Shown here: positions 1 to 11,987 of the stretch, piece by piece
Position numbering within the stretch: the stretch's first letter is position 1
Layout: each line of letters begins with the position of its first letter
Assembly (NCBI RefSeq): GCF_019649055.1
Contig: NW_026570307.1
Coordinates: 186,001-250,000, forward strand
Direction: 5' to 3'
From: Paramacrobiotus metropolitanus
Taxonomy: Eukaryota > Tardigrada > Eutardigrada > Parachela > Macrobiotidae
Length of the DNA stretch: 64,000 nucleotides
Notes under the pieces: model-generated
What the model was told of the DNA's origin: nothing
What the model saw: only the letters and a program-made list of their open reading frames with translations
Databases searched by the model: none
Made by a program: the position numbers and the translations under genes

Positions 1-196
1 CTGCCTGATATTCCCGACGCGATCTGGAAACTGCCTCCTGCTTTTTCTTTTCGTAAAATCTGCGTGCGCATATACTGCACGTAAGTGTATCTGCTAATTG
101 TATGGATTTATTTTCATATCTGCTTCGGTTAAATGTACTTCTGCGGAATTCTCAGAAAACCTTCACAGTAGAATGCATATGCCTTACTGAAAATGC
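1..196. other. No gene recognised
   Basis: I see no supportable exon in these bases. The segment lies 5' of the duplicated block. It could belong to an upstream gene or to the receptor promoter. Confidence 0.4.
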
Positions 197-1273
197 AATA
201 ATTATAATATGTTTCTGTAATACAAGGAGAAAACATTAAGTGTACTAATTTATACTATATTATATTTATACATATTTATACATTCTTATTAAATCAAAAA
301 AATCTAACTAACTGTGACATAAATAATTTTTCATAAATAATAAATAATAACTAACTGTGACATAAATACTTGTACGGTTCTAGAGCCTACTCGTAGACTA
401 CCAGAGTGCACGTACTGCACCAGAGATTCATGATCAGAGCCAAATCGATCGAGCACCGAGCATTGGTTTTACAAAAATATACGACTGACTGCAGCTGCAT
501 GAACGATACAATAATACGTCACTGTGCATGTGAGATTGTAAGTACAGCATAGTGCGCCATGCATGCACTTTCGTTTCCATCTGGCCGATCGTAACAAACC
601 ACTGCGAGAGATACGAACCTGTACCGAAATTTCAAAGCTTCGGAGGAATTCGTTAGACTTTAGAGACTTCATCGGTACCTTATCGTGATGGATGATTCGT
701 CAGAACCGGTTGAAAATGTAAAGAGATCAAAGCGGAGTCATCCTGGGAACAGAGGTGAGACTGCAGTTCTGTTATATATATATATATCTACAGAAGTATT
801 CAGGTAAATTAACAATCCATGTATAATGATTTGTATGTCTTCGGGTAATTTGGCATTACTTGTTGTTTGCAAGGTGCAGATTTCTCATTTCTGCATTAAC
901 TTTATTGAACTGCTTGCCAGACACAGACTGCAGTTAATATTGTTTGAGTTTCCGCAGATGATCCACCATCGGCAGAAGAAGTGCAGTACGAATCTGTATC
1001 CTCCGTATTCGAAACCCTAAACAAATTGGAAGTGGAACATCTGCTGCGTGGACGGTTTAAGCGGGATTTCCTACCTACTGAGGCGACTTTTCCTTCTGGT
1101 TTCCGCAAAGTTGTGCAGCCTGCCGGTCAGTGTCAGCACCTTATTCGGATAAACAGAAAATATCCATACTTAAGCATATCAGATTAAATTTTTTGATACT
1201 AGTAACTCAGTATAAAATTTATTACAGCATGTTCAAGTTTTTCCTTTTTTAGAAGCATTTTATGTTTTATCTT
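197..1273. repeat. Direct tandem duplication, copy 1
   Basis: About 1077 bp that is repeated almost base for base in the following block. The only differences I noticed are one A in a poly-A run and one or two bases at the far edge. It contains a complete copy of exons 1 and 2 of the receptor-like gene (688-754 and 958-1125), each with splice sites and a TA microsatellite between them. The near-identity points to a very recent duplication or an assembly artefact. Confidence 0.9.
688..1125 (+). other. Extra copy of receptor exons 1-2
   Basis: Exon 1 (688-754) starts with ATG and ends in a GT donor, phase 1. Exon 2 (958-1125) follows a TTTCCGCAG acceptor and also ends in phase 1. Both are intact and identical in coding content to the second copy. 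They could serve as an alternative promoter/first-exon set by splicing directly to exon 3. Splicing exon 2 of copy 1 to exon 2 of copy 2 would keep frame and duplicate 56 residues. No transcript evidence is available. Confidence 0.6.
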
Positions 1274-2355
1274 AATAATTATAATATGTTTCTGTAATAC
1301 AAGGAGAAAACATTAAGTGTACTAATTTATACTATATTATATTTATACATATTTATACATTCTTATTAAATCAAAAAATCTAACTAACTGTGACATAAAT
1401 AATTTTTCATAAATAATAAATAATAACTAACTGTGACATAAATACTTGTACGGTTCTAGAGCCTACTCGTAGACTACCAGAGTGCACGTACTGCACCAGA
1501 GATTCATGATCAGAGCCAAATCGATCGAGCACCGAGCATTGGTTTTACAAAAATATACGACTGACTGCAGCTGCATGAACGATACAATAATACGTCACTG
1601 TGCATGTGAGATTGTAAGTACAGCATAGTGCGCCATGCATGCACTTTCGTTTCCATCTGGCCGATCGTAACAAACCACTGCGAGAGATACGAACCTGTAC
1701 CGAAATTTCAAAGCTTCGGAGGAATTCGTTAGACTTTAGAGACTTCATCGGTACCTTATCGTGATGGATGATTCGTCAGAACCGGTTGAAAATGTAAAGA
1801 GATCAAAGCGGAGTCATCCTGGGAACAGAGGTGAGACTGCAGTTCTGTTATATATATATATATCTACAGAAGTATTCAGGTAAATTAACAATCCATGTAT
1901 AATGATTTGTATGTCTTCGGGTAATTTGGCATTACTTGTTGTTTGCAAGGTGCAGATTTCTCATTTCTGCATTAACTTTATTGAACTGCTTGCCAGACAC
2001 AGACTGCAGTTAATATTGTTTGAGTTTCCGCAGATGATCCACCATCGGCAGAAGAAGTGCAGTACGAATCTGTATCCTCCGTATTCGAAACCCTAAACAA
2101 ATTGGAAGTGGAACATCTGCTGCGTGGACGGTTTAAGCGGGATTTCCTACCTACTGAGGCGACTTTTCCTTCTGGTTTCCGCAAAGTTGTGCAGCCTGCC
2201 GGTCAGTGTCAGCACCTTATTCGGATAAACAGAAAATATCCATACTTAAGCATATCAGATTAAATTTTTTGATACTAGTAACTCAGTATAAAATTTATTA
2301 CAGCATGTTCAAGTTTTTCCTTTTTTAGAAGCATTTTATGTTTTTATCTTAATAA
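1274..2355. repeat. Direct tandem duplication, copy 2
   Basis: Second copy of the ~1077-bp unit, offset 1076-1077 bp from the first. Its exons (1764-1830, 2034-2201) are the ones nearest to, and in phase with, downstream exon 3 at 3057. I therefore use this copy in the gene model. Confidence 0.9.
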
Positions 2356-4375
2356 ATTAGATGTTGATTGTTGTTGATCCAAACGATTATTTTTACGCCT
2401 AATTATAATAATTATGCGAACAAGTAAGCATTTGCTGTGGGATGGCATTACGGAGCTGTATCTGTACGCACTCGGAGTGCGGGAATAAAATAAAATTATG
2501 CTAGTAGTTCTATCTATAGTATACTCGTATACAAGTACACGTGAACAAAATCTTTTAAAATTAACATAAATTTCTTAGACGTTCCTGCTAGCTGCAAACA
2601 GCAGAAGTCGATGCAGAGTCATGAAGCAGGCTTTATTTACAGTTAGTCCGTGCTGTGGTTTTTCCGTATAAAGACTGTTTCCGTTCTTACTTCTAGGTTG
2701 CAGCACAACACCCATGAAAATTCGCTAGTCATTTTCGTTCGTTCATGGTAAATAAATATGCTACATACGAGTATGTAGTTAAAAAGTTAAAACCGCCGCA
2801 TCACCATATACGCAGACAACCGCCCGGATAATTATACAGAGCAGAATACAGAATAGGAATACAGAGTAGTACTACGCACCGGTCGCACCCTAATGATGTA
2901 CTGCAAACCCCACTTTAAATATGGGAAAAGGAAGTCGCAATAATTATTATTACATTTGTTGAGGTTGCGTTTAATTTCACGTTCAAGAGTTTTCCCGCTC
3001 TTGCCTTGCCCCTTACATTTGGGCCGCGTTTTATTACGAAAAACGCTTTATTTCAGATCTGAAAGGGTTCGATTTAGCTGCAACAAAGGCATTTCGGAAA
3101 CCGCTGGGAGTTCCATCGCATTTATTTTTCGAGCAGTACGAAGATCTGACAAACACCAGAGATGTCCTGCTGCAGAAAGCTGGTGGCGCTGTGTGTGCTG
3201 CTTATGAAATTGCGTATGGAGATCAAATCGCAGTGTATTCGAGCTTCATGGCGTCGGCGCTGGAAGCCGGACAAATACCGGTAAGATCTCACTGTCAGTG
3301 TTTAGCAGCACGTTCTGGAGGGAATTCTTGGTGGTTTGCAAAAGGTCATTCTTTTTTTGCAGTACCAACCACAGGCCACTCCACAACGTGCAACTTTGAG
3401 AGCTAAGGAGGCAGGCGATGATTCCAGACGTCGCCTGACTGAGTTTGTCCACATGCTTCCTGGTTTCGAAGAGATTAGTGCTGAGGATCGGGATATTTTG
3501 CTTTGGGACAAGAGTCTTATTGGTACTTGGGTACGTATGCTAATCTCGATTATCCGTCTCGATCCGGCATAAAACATAGGATGTTGATGCATAATTAATT
3601 AAAGTGACGGTATCATTGGTCTTTGACAGATTCATCACATGAAGTATTTTTGTAAGGGAGACTGGTACTATATTTTCCCGGGTCCGGAGCAAATTCACGC
3701 GAACAACTACTGTTTCGAGCAGCTTGGCGTTGCTCTGGAATTCGTGCAGCTAGGCCATAAATTCTGTGCAGTATTTAATGGAATTGGACTCACACTAACG
3801 GAATCCTATCTGCTGCTTGCCGCAGCGTTTTTTGACCCAGGTATGTGTTTGTATATACACGAAATTATTGGGCTTCCCGTCAGGGAAGCCCGTGTTTTTT
3901 GCTTTTCGGGGCGCAAAAAATTACTATAATTAAACTAATTTTATGTAAAGTAAATTGCACTGTAAAGTGTAAACTATGTAAAGCTGAGAAACAGCCTTCA
4001 CCATAAATTCAAATACTTGCAGTACCTCATCCGTGCATAGCAGTGTAATAGCCCTAGCCGTTTATTTTAACCTGCTGTCGAAATTGTTAATCAGATTACT
4101 TGCAGCAGTCACAGCACACGGTTGTATAATATTTTATTAACAATAAGTGATGTTTGGTAGATACGACCACTGCATCCAATAAACAATTGCTTGGGGATCT
4201 TCATATGTTATATATGGATGCGTTAACTTACATGATCGGCCATGGACGAAATGCTGCAGAACGCATTGCGGTCTATAAGAAACTAGAGGAAGCGCATTCT
4301 ACACCGACTACACTTCGTAGAATGGGTAGGCAATTTTTATCGATTGCTTTTCCTCTTCTTGGTTATGGAGCGTGA
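1764..4375 (+). CDS. Nuclear-receptor-like protein, ligand-binding domain only
   Basis: Six exons: 1764-1830, 2034-2201, 3057-3280, 3363-3530, 3630-3840, 4161-4375. All junctions are GT-AG and the phases agree, giving 350 residues ending GYGA. The second half reads like a divergent nuclear receptor ligand-binding domain. There is a helix 3-5 signature region (FVHMLPGFEEISAEDRDILL, about residues 175-194), with the usual F/PGF and an E-rich turn before helix 4. A helix 8 region (TLTESYLLLAAAFFDP) and a helical tail follow. No zinc-finger DNA-binding domain is seen: the model opens at an ATG preceded by an in-frame TAG, and nothing upstream in the window encodes a C4 finger. Known NR0B-type receptors (DAX1/SHP) lack this domain and act as corepressors, but orthology to them is not implied. 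The receptor assignment is by pattern only; a DBD exon upstream of the window cannot be excluded. Confidence 0.6.
3870..3891. other. Perfect intronic hairpin
   Basis: A 9-bp perfect inverted repeat (GGGCTTCCC / GGGAAGCCC) with a 4-base loop lies 30 bp downstream of the donor of receptor intron 5, followed by a T-rich run. It would form a stable RNA stem. In this nuclear gene it is not a bacterial terminator; its role is unknown. Confidence 0.5.
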
Positions 4376-6115
4376 CATCGCAGAAAAAACTAGTCTTACC
4401 TGTGGCGCGTGGATCTCAATACAACCCGTATAAACGAAATTCTACACTGCATACATATTAGCTGCTCATCGTGTTTGTCGTGTGCGCATATGCGGACTGA
4501 GCGGAGTTGTTTTGTCCAGAGAACGGTTCGCGCGCATGCAATGCTAACATCGCAAAGGCAAAATATTAAATATTGCTCAAGGCGCTTACGTTTGATCCAT
4601 ATGATGTGCTGATTTTTCCGCTCGTCGACATACTGGCGGCAGTGTGTTTGGATTTTTGCAGTTTCACTTTTATTGTCACATTTTTCCATTGTCGTTTGTA
4701 GCAATATTGTCTTTTACTACAGTTAATGCGCAAAGTCATTTATTTTCCCGATTTGATTGTACTCCTTCGCCATGTGCCGGATAGGAATTTTTCACGATTT
4801 TCATGGAATCGGAGTGGCAAATCTCATTTTCGGGATAATGTACATTATCCTTCCAGATCACGGTACATTGCTGCAATACTTAGTATACTAATGTATAGTT
4901 TTTGGATAAATGTGGATGCTTAACTGTTGATGTTTTTGGATAAATGTGGATGCTTTCATGAGGTTACAAACAAGATGTACAATACAGTAATACTTGCACT
5001 GGGTAATACTAATGCGAAGATTTTATTAACGTTAGCGGAATAAAAGTCCTAACAGTTTTGTAAATTGTCATTTCTGCAACCAAAAAAGATAAAAAGTGCC
5101 GCACATCTTGATATGAAACCCAGATGTCATTTGTTACATATTCGTAGCCCGCTCCGATCCAATTTAATGCAGCAAATGCAATAAGTAGTATATGGCGCTT
5201 GAGACCGATAATGTTAAAATGTTAATATATTCCTGTCCGCGCGAATACGCGATCTTAAGTATTACATTGTCATAGACCTCCCTTCATTCTCACTCCTGGA
5301 CAAATAATTTCCATGTACACACAGGTAGCAGTTACGGGATACGATTATTCAGTCAGGATTAGAGGATGCATTGCATCCGGTTTACCGTTTCGATCGACAG
5401 GCAGTAAGGCAGACGATCTACAGTAGTGAAAGTGAAGTACTTTGTATTTGTGCAGAAGCACTCAAAATATGCATGGTGCAGGTATTGCGACTTATTAGAG
5501 AAGCAGTAAAAGGATGCAGTTAGCAAAGCAAAGCCAAAATTCAGATTTTGTTCTAAAACACGATGAACAGTTATATAAAAAAGTCCACATTATGCAAAAT
5601 TGTGTTGTATGTATTATGCATACTGCTTATGGTCTGCGCATACATACAGTACATACATAGGCAGACCATTCTCACAGTCATAACTCGTACCCTGTACATT
5701 GTGGATATAAATAATATTAATCAGGTGAAAGAAAGCAAATATTAATTTTTTAAAGCGGTATTTCTTTGTACCACAGTTATGATAGGTTAACACACAGCAA
5801 AGCCCAACAGTTACTGGAAATTTGCTGAGTTAGTCAGCTTCTTACCAAGCACTAATAATTCGCTACTAAAAATTAAAATACAAAATGCTGCATTAATGTA
5901 TTTCCGCCGCAATGACCATCTGTACAATACTTCCATACCTTACATTAATTACATATCTGTAGAGCTCGAGGCTGCCGTTGCACTGTTACATAGGTGCTGA
6001 ACCCCGGTACTGCACTAGTCTTGCGAGAATATCGCAACAACACAGACATTAGAAAAATAATATCATAATAGTGGACTGAAGCCCTGCTAACTACAATCAA
6101 TTTATTATTTTTTAG
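4376..6115. other. Intergenic; no gene supported
   Basis: AT-rich sequence with only short open frames. A possible first coding exon for the downstream membrane-protein gene is at 5469-5481 (ATG, four codons, GT donor, phase 1). It fits the phase of the exon at 6116, but so small an exon cannot be trusted without transcript data. Confidence 0.4.
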
Positions 6116-7701
6116 CCCTTTTCTCTGACGACACTCAAAATTTTGTGTTTGATGACAAAACGGTGGATTTTTTTCATGCATCGGACGCCATAACGATAAT
6201 CAATGGAATCTTCTTCCTGGCGGTGGGAATCTGTTCAATGGTACTGGCCCGACGATGGATGGAAAGCCTGAAAATCCGTGTACTGCTGCAAGTGACCTTG
6301 GTCTTGGCGATAATCAGCGTGGTCATTTGTCCTATCACGTTTATCTTAAATATCTTCGGCACCTACGACGCGGCATACCAAGACTATGTTATAAGCCCTA
6401 ATGCAGATGACGGAAGTCCCACAACCACGGTGGATTCTAACGCTGTCACGGCCAGTCCCGATACCGGCAGCACGACAGCATCCAGTAATCGGGAACAAAT
6501 GAAAATCCAGCTCAGCGTAAGTGCTATGATCGCGGCCCAAGGAATTTGAGATTTAAACTATTATATGGCTGTACTAGTCAACGAACCGCTATATCAGATT
6601 GAAAAATAGTTCATTTTGAAGATTCCTTAAAATTGTAATTTACGAGATATCTCGTGATTCACCAGATATTTTGGTTCTGGCAATTATTGACATACCGCCT
6701 GCGTTTAAATATCGAAAATGAATACTGCTTTTATTAGTACAGTAGATGATGCACTATATATGAGCCAGCACTCGTCACTAGGCTGCCTTAATATTTTACA
6801 GTTTATTTGTGAAGTGGTAAATGCATGAGACTGGCACTTCCATTTATCTCCAGACGGCAGACACAGTCACGCATTAAATTTTGTTATTAAATTTTGTCAG
6901 CAACATACCCCGCCGGCCTGGGCGCCATTTGATCGTATTAAGCGGTTTTTATTAATCTTTTCCGAACCATAAAAACTTCAACATTTTATGAAAACGGATG
7001 CATTAGTTCTGAACGGTTCTAATAAACTAACCATTTTATTGTTTAAATTATAAGGATGTAATTGATATACGAGGACGATCGTGATAATGCAAGCAGTAAT
7101 AACGTGGTTTAAATTGAAATAGAAAAACGCGGTATTTATTGTTATCGTAATGGCACTCGCAAACAATACTCTCGAGTCTCGCAAGCAGGCGACAGAGACA
7201 AGACAAAATACTGCAAAATACTGATAAAGACAAAGCAAGATAGTGATAACACGGTAAATTTATATTTTGATATTGTTCTAATATAAGATATTGATATTGT
7301 TCTGTTTGTGTTTTATGTTTTGTGTTTGTTCACGTCTTTTTGTTTTTCAGGTTGTTCTGAATCTGTTCATGTTTGCTTCTCGATTTCTGGAATATCGTTA
7401 CGCCATATGTGCGACATTTGTCTTAATTGCTTTTGGAGCCTTCTTCATGAATATCGCCTTGATAGTCATCATCTTCAAAACCAAAAATTTCCAACCAACA
7501 AATTTCACACACACTGCACCGGAGCCGCATCTCGACACCGTTCCCTACGCGACGGTTAGAAGTAGTGCTATCAATTACCGGAATATGGACGATACAAATG
7601 TTGTCATCCAGCCATTACCGGAAACACCGGGCGTCGCTCCCGCTCACACTACAACGCCATCGATGAATGCTATACCCAACGGGATTAACTTTGTCCATTA
7701 G
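6116..7701 (+). CDS. Multi-pass membrane protein, function unknown (5' end unresolved)
   Basis: Two clear exons: 6116-6516 (after a TTTTTTAG acceptor, ending AGC before gtaagt) and 7351-7701 (after TTTTTCAG, ending TAG). They are joined in phase 0 for about 250 residues. The protein has four hydrophobic stretches. One is near its start (roughly ITIINGIFFLAVGICSMVLA). The second is in RVLLQVTLVLAIISVVICPI. The third and fourth are at the beginning of exon 2. A Thr/Ser-rich stretch sits between segments 2 and 3. The C-terminal tail of about 70 residues is Pro/Thr/Asn-rich and presumably cytosolic. The first exon starts mid-codon (phase 1), so an upstream coding exon is missing. The topology resembles MARVEL/MS4A-type tetraspan proteins, but I recognise no family signature. 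Confidence 0.6.
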
Positions 7702-8238
7702 TGGGTATTTTGCTTGTGTTTAGTCGTATTGAATTACCATGGCACTTTCAAATTTGCTGATGATTTTCATCAAATGAAATGCATAAAAATTAATACTAAC
7801 ATAGTTTATACTTATTCTATGCTATGCTGTACATTCATAAAGCCAAATTGCAACAGAGACGAACAGGTGTGAACTGAACACAACACAAATAAAAACAAAA
7901 AAGACAAATAAAAAAATGTACTCCGTTAAATTTTAAAGCTAACCTAATCAATTCAGGAAAATGTTAAGTGTAATGTTTATTTCTGTTTCTCGAATCTAGA
8001 GAATTCACACTGTACTTCATAGGTTCGGAAAGTTGCATATTGTATGCACCGGTTTGAAGTTTTAACATTGTCTGAGGTCACTCTACGATACACGATCATG
8101 CCAGGCATCCAATATCTATAAGAATTTTTATGTCTGCTGCTATGTACAACAAGAATAGCTAAGAAGTACCACAACAATCAGAAAATACTTGTACAGATAC
8201 AAATATGCGATGGACAGCACAAAGACCGACAGAGAGTT
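7702..8238. other. 3' flank; nothing recognised
   Basis: A-rich sequence between the membrane-protein gene (+) and the receptor-like fragments (-). It contains AATAAA-like motifs near 7890-7910 that could serve as a polyadenylation signal for the upstream gene. Confidence 0.3.
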
Positions 8239-9030
8239 CTATACTCGGTAGAGGCGATCGACAAAATTATGTAAAGCTGTAAACGCACCCATGAAACGGA
8301 CCGACAAGATGACAAATGTGTCGGCCAAAAACCAGCAAAAAAGAAACCCAATAAAATGGCATAAGATTGCTATAGATGTTAAAAACAGAAAAACGAAAGT
8401 TACAGCTATCCGAAGGAAGTCAAGAAAGTCCAAGCCAAGATATACTGGCACGGCTGCGTAGAACGATGCAACATTACTTGACGCACTCCAATAACGAGAT
8501 CTTACCTGAAGTAAGAGTATTAATTCAACTGGCAACACTGGGCGCATACTACACCGTAAGCCCGGATAAGATAATGTGTTAGCATCTTTATATACAGCGT
8601 TCAGGGCTCTACCGATAATTCATCTTTTCCATCTGTTGAGGACGGAATCGAGATCCAACGTAATATAATGAAGAGTGCCGTATCCACTCTTGATCAATTT
8701 CATTGTAGCGCATAATTATCCCATAGAATACTGGCAAAATAACATCGAGCTGGAGTGGACTAGATTCGTGTAGTCTTTTGTGCAGGGATACTTCTGTTTT
8801 GAGGGAAATCTTCACGAAAGACCCAAGGTTCTGATGGATGGTAACAAAGTAAAAACAATATATAATCCACTCCACGTTATCCGAAAAAAAACCCAATAAC
8901 AAAATAAAACCGGCGGAGAAAACGTCACGGAAAGAGGCACCGAATGATTGAGTAACTATTTGATAATCTGCGATATGGTCCAGTAAATCCACGACAACAC
9001 ACAAACTTTCCCAAAAAATGCCACCGAATG
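8239..9030 (-). CDS. Putative multi-pass (gustatory-receptor-like) protein, fragmentary
   Basis: Two minus-strand open stretches with strong hydrophobic segments. The upstream one (about 9030-8609) has a transmembrane-like run near 8900, then the pattern LGSFVKISLKTEVSLHKRLH and a long amphipathic stretch. The downstream one (8518-8239, after a CTTACTTCAG acceptor) has two further hydrophobic helices. Insect and arthropod gustatory receptors carry a comparable loop before the last helix (a TE-containing helix, then L..L), and a similar pattern recurs near 63 kb in this window. I could not join the two stretches with a phase-compatible intron. The locus may therefore be a degraded gene, or the model may be wrong. 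The first stretch runs into the 3' end of the JAZF1 gene. Confidence 0.28.
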
Positions 9031-9044
9031 TCTCATCGTTCCAA

Positions 9045-11888
9045 TCACAAAGTAATCCCTGAATCCAACAAGGAGTTAAGCAGGACATTAGCGGACGGTG
9101 TGGTCACGGGGATTTTAATATCCGTCCGTCCAGTAGCAAATACCGAAGCCGGCGGCAATGGTCCGGCCAGACTAGTCAGTCCTTCCAAAACCGGGCGCGG
9201 TGTCTCCACCGGACGACTTAACAATTTCTGCAGTGTCGGTGTACTAACGCCCGGAGACAGCGGCGATGCCATCATATTCACCGGCGAATGTGCAACGAAG
9301 ACCAGTGGACTCATTGGAGATCCCGGCATTGTGGTGCAAGGTGTGTAATGGTCGTTAAACGATAACGCTACGCTGTCCAGCGGACCGGGAACAGCCGGTG
9401 TCCTGGCGCAGAGTCTTCCGTGAATTTGGTATTCCGCATCCGTTGCATACTTCTTCCCGCACGTGCACCGGTATGCCTTCTTCACTCTGAAAAAACCAGC
9501 ATACATTAATTCAGCGCGAAAAAACACGTGCAACACGGCGCTGATCGGCATACTTATGGGCAGACGATTTTGCGTGGTATTTAATACCCTGCATGTTTTT
9601 GTACTGTTTGGAGCATCCGGGCACTATGCAAACAAATGGCTTATCCACATTGACCCCGTTGTCCATTTTCAGGCGCTTCGCAGCGTTCTCCTTACTAGAA
9701 ACAAGCGTATCATGAAACTCCTACTCCAGTATTTCGCCATGTAAATACTCACACACTTAAAAACAGTACGAAAATGTTGTAAAAGACGTAAGCAATTTAA
9801 ACAATGTACATGCAAACACCCGCTTAATGCAAGCCAGTCGCCAGATGTCTGGCCGCAGTCAGCAATAAAACTGTTCAGGTACAACAAACAAAACTGTCCG
9901 TAAACAATAAACCAATAAAACAGTTAAGGTTAAGTTAATCGAAACAACTGGTGTCTATCAACAAGTGGACCGATAAAATTATCGTTTGAAAATGTGGAAG
10001 CTTTACCTTTGCGTAATAATATGTTCTTCCGAGAAATTTTCCGCGTAAGTCCAACTGTTGTTACTGTTATCATCCAGTTCGTAGTCATCCACATTCCGAG
10101 AAGATGCCGTACTTGGAGCATAGGTTGATAAGGTCGTACCCGTCATATTAGCAGGACTCAGTTGGTTAGAACAACTGTCTTCAGCTGACGATTCCGACCC
10201 TATAATTTCATGCGACAGTTATAGTTTCATTCATTGTCCTTAGTAATAATTCCCCGAAATACATCTCAAAAATAAATTTAAAAGACAAGTCTATCGGTTA
10301 AAAAACTAGGGATTGTGTTCTAGACACAAAACAAGCAATCTTTTTTACCGCGTCCAGAATCCGGTGACTGCGCCGGAGTAACGGACAGCATCCTTGCCAC
10401 TGAGGAAGTGGGTGTCTGATAAACCAGAGGAACATTGACCGGTGCCTTTCCAACTCCCGCACTTACAAATCGCAGAGGACCACCGCTGACCGGAACGGTA
10501 CTGACATACACTGTTCCCGGAGGATTAGCCGGACGGTACGTGTACTGCAGCGGAGTGGTCATCCGAAATCCGGCCACCGATGAGACAGCGCTTCCAACGG
10601 TATTCACAGCATTCGCTGTGGGCATTCCCAGAGATGAATTCTGATGCTGCAAAGCAGGTGCCGCAGCCGTACTGGCAGTACTCGTATAAACAGCACTGCT
10701 TTCCGCTAAAGAACTGGCAGTATTGTTCGGTGTCCAGATTGTGCGCACGGACGACTGGCGCGCATCCTCCTCGTCCTGTTCGTCCCGCAGTCGCTTCTTT
10801 TTGTTGATCAGTATTTTCAAGACAGCCTGTGCCGCTTCCGCCTGGTCGCCGGACTTCAGGTGTTTCGTGGCTTGATACAGTTTGTCCAGAGGCAAATCCA
10901 GCTGCTTACTGGATGTCCGGATGGACGCCGGTTGAGCAACGATCTGTCCCGGATATGAGACCGGATGCAACGGCTGATAGGGGGTGGCAGTGTATGCCAA
11001 ATTGGTCGGGATATAAGGCTGTGCCGTGGCCGCAGTGGACGGGTTCGTCAGCGCATAATGCGGCGCCATGTGCATGGCCGCTGAGTATGGTTCCAACGGC
11101 GCTGGCATGGTGCAGCCGATGCCTTGAGCGGACGACAGCAGCGGATCGGGCTTGTATTCTTCCGCCAGAACGCTGGCTATGATCTCCTGTACCTCCTTGG
11201 GTGACATCCCGACTTCGGGAAAATATCTGCACACGACGATAAGCGCAGTAGTTGCAATTGGTAATATTTTAATAATAACCATAGCAGCAATAATAATAAC
11301 TGTATCTCTACAAGTAGTAATTAATAACACTAGTGACCAGCAGTAAAAATAACTGCAAATGTCGGTAGTACATGTAGTCAGTAGTGATATTAATCAGTAG
11401 AATACTTAACTATTGATAATACTGCAAATTTGCAACTGTGGTTATTCCATGCTACAACTATACAAGTACTGCAAGACAATCAGCTGTTTCCGCTGTGTAA
11501 TCGCAAACCATTCGAAAAAAAAACAGCTGCATGTTTGCAAGAGTTGCGTACCGAAACTGCGAATGCGGAGGAATTCCTGCAACATTTCCATGTCGATCTC
11601 GGAATACCATTCGCTTGATCTCTTCGGGCGCTGCAAGAAATAATGTATCAAAATACGCTGTCAAAATCGCACTGATAAAAATTATGTTGCCTGGTAGTCG
11701 GCATATCTGCACTAAAAAATGCACGTAGTATAATTTTAATACAGGATTTTAGAACTGAACTTACTGGTATGAGTGGACTCCACGTGCATGGCCAGCGCAA
11801 AGTAGTCCTCGCGGCGTTCATTACAGCGCGGATACAAACAGCGGTAACCGACATACTCTGTTCGGCCATCTATTGCACCGGATGTCAT
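9045..11888 (-). CDS. JAZF1: JAZF1 homologue, zinc-finger transcriptional regulator
   Basis: Six minus-strand exons: 11888-11765, 11630-11552, 11226-10349, 10199-10007, 9694-9554, 9486-9045. All junctions are GT-AG with matching phases, giving 618 residues. Three fingers are visible. Finger 1, about residues 17-40, is CX4CX12HX4H (YRCLYPRC...HVESTH). Finger 2 is KPFVCIVPGCSKQYKNMQGI followed by H and H. Finger 3 is CXC-X12-H, with Cys as its last ligand. The acidic NSW/WTY-type segment before finger 2 and the KPF-C-PGC-K-YKN-GIKYHAK spacing match vertebrate JAZF1, a NuA4/TIP60-associated nuclear protein. The human protein is about 243 residues. The excess here lies mainly in the 292-codon third exon, rich in Ala/Pro/Ser/Thr with one helical Lys/Glu-rich block, and in a ~100-residue C-terminal tail. 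The frame stays open to 11987, so an upstream exon is possible, but the chosen ATG matches the JAZF1 start spacing. Confidence 0.85.
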
Positions 11889-11987
11889 TTCCAAAGGGTC
11901 CACGGAGAAATTGTGACGATGGGGAAGAAATGAAATTGCTCCGCACGGTATCAAAGGACACGGCAAGCATTGCGTCGAGAACCGAGA

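Noticed and set aside
469-672. Minus-strand 67-codon frame present in both tandem copies
   Set aside because: Repeats only because the whole block is duplicated; no start context, splice sites or similarity.
3869-3911. Bacterial-style intrinsic terminator (hairpin plus T run)
   Set aside because: It lies inside an intron of a spliced nuclear gene, so a prokaryotic terminator is not a sensible reading.
10435-11346. Long plus-strand frames opposite the large JAZF1 exon
   Set aside because: Shadows of the GC-richer minus-strand coding exon; no starts, motifs or splice sites of their own.
11430-11618. Plus-strand open frame opposite JAZF1 exon 2
   Set aside because: It reads smoothly but has no splice context or family match. 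The minus-strand exon 11630-11552 joins both neighbours in phase and extends the JAZF1 protein.
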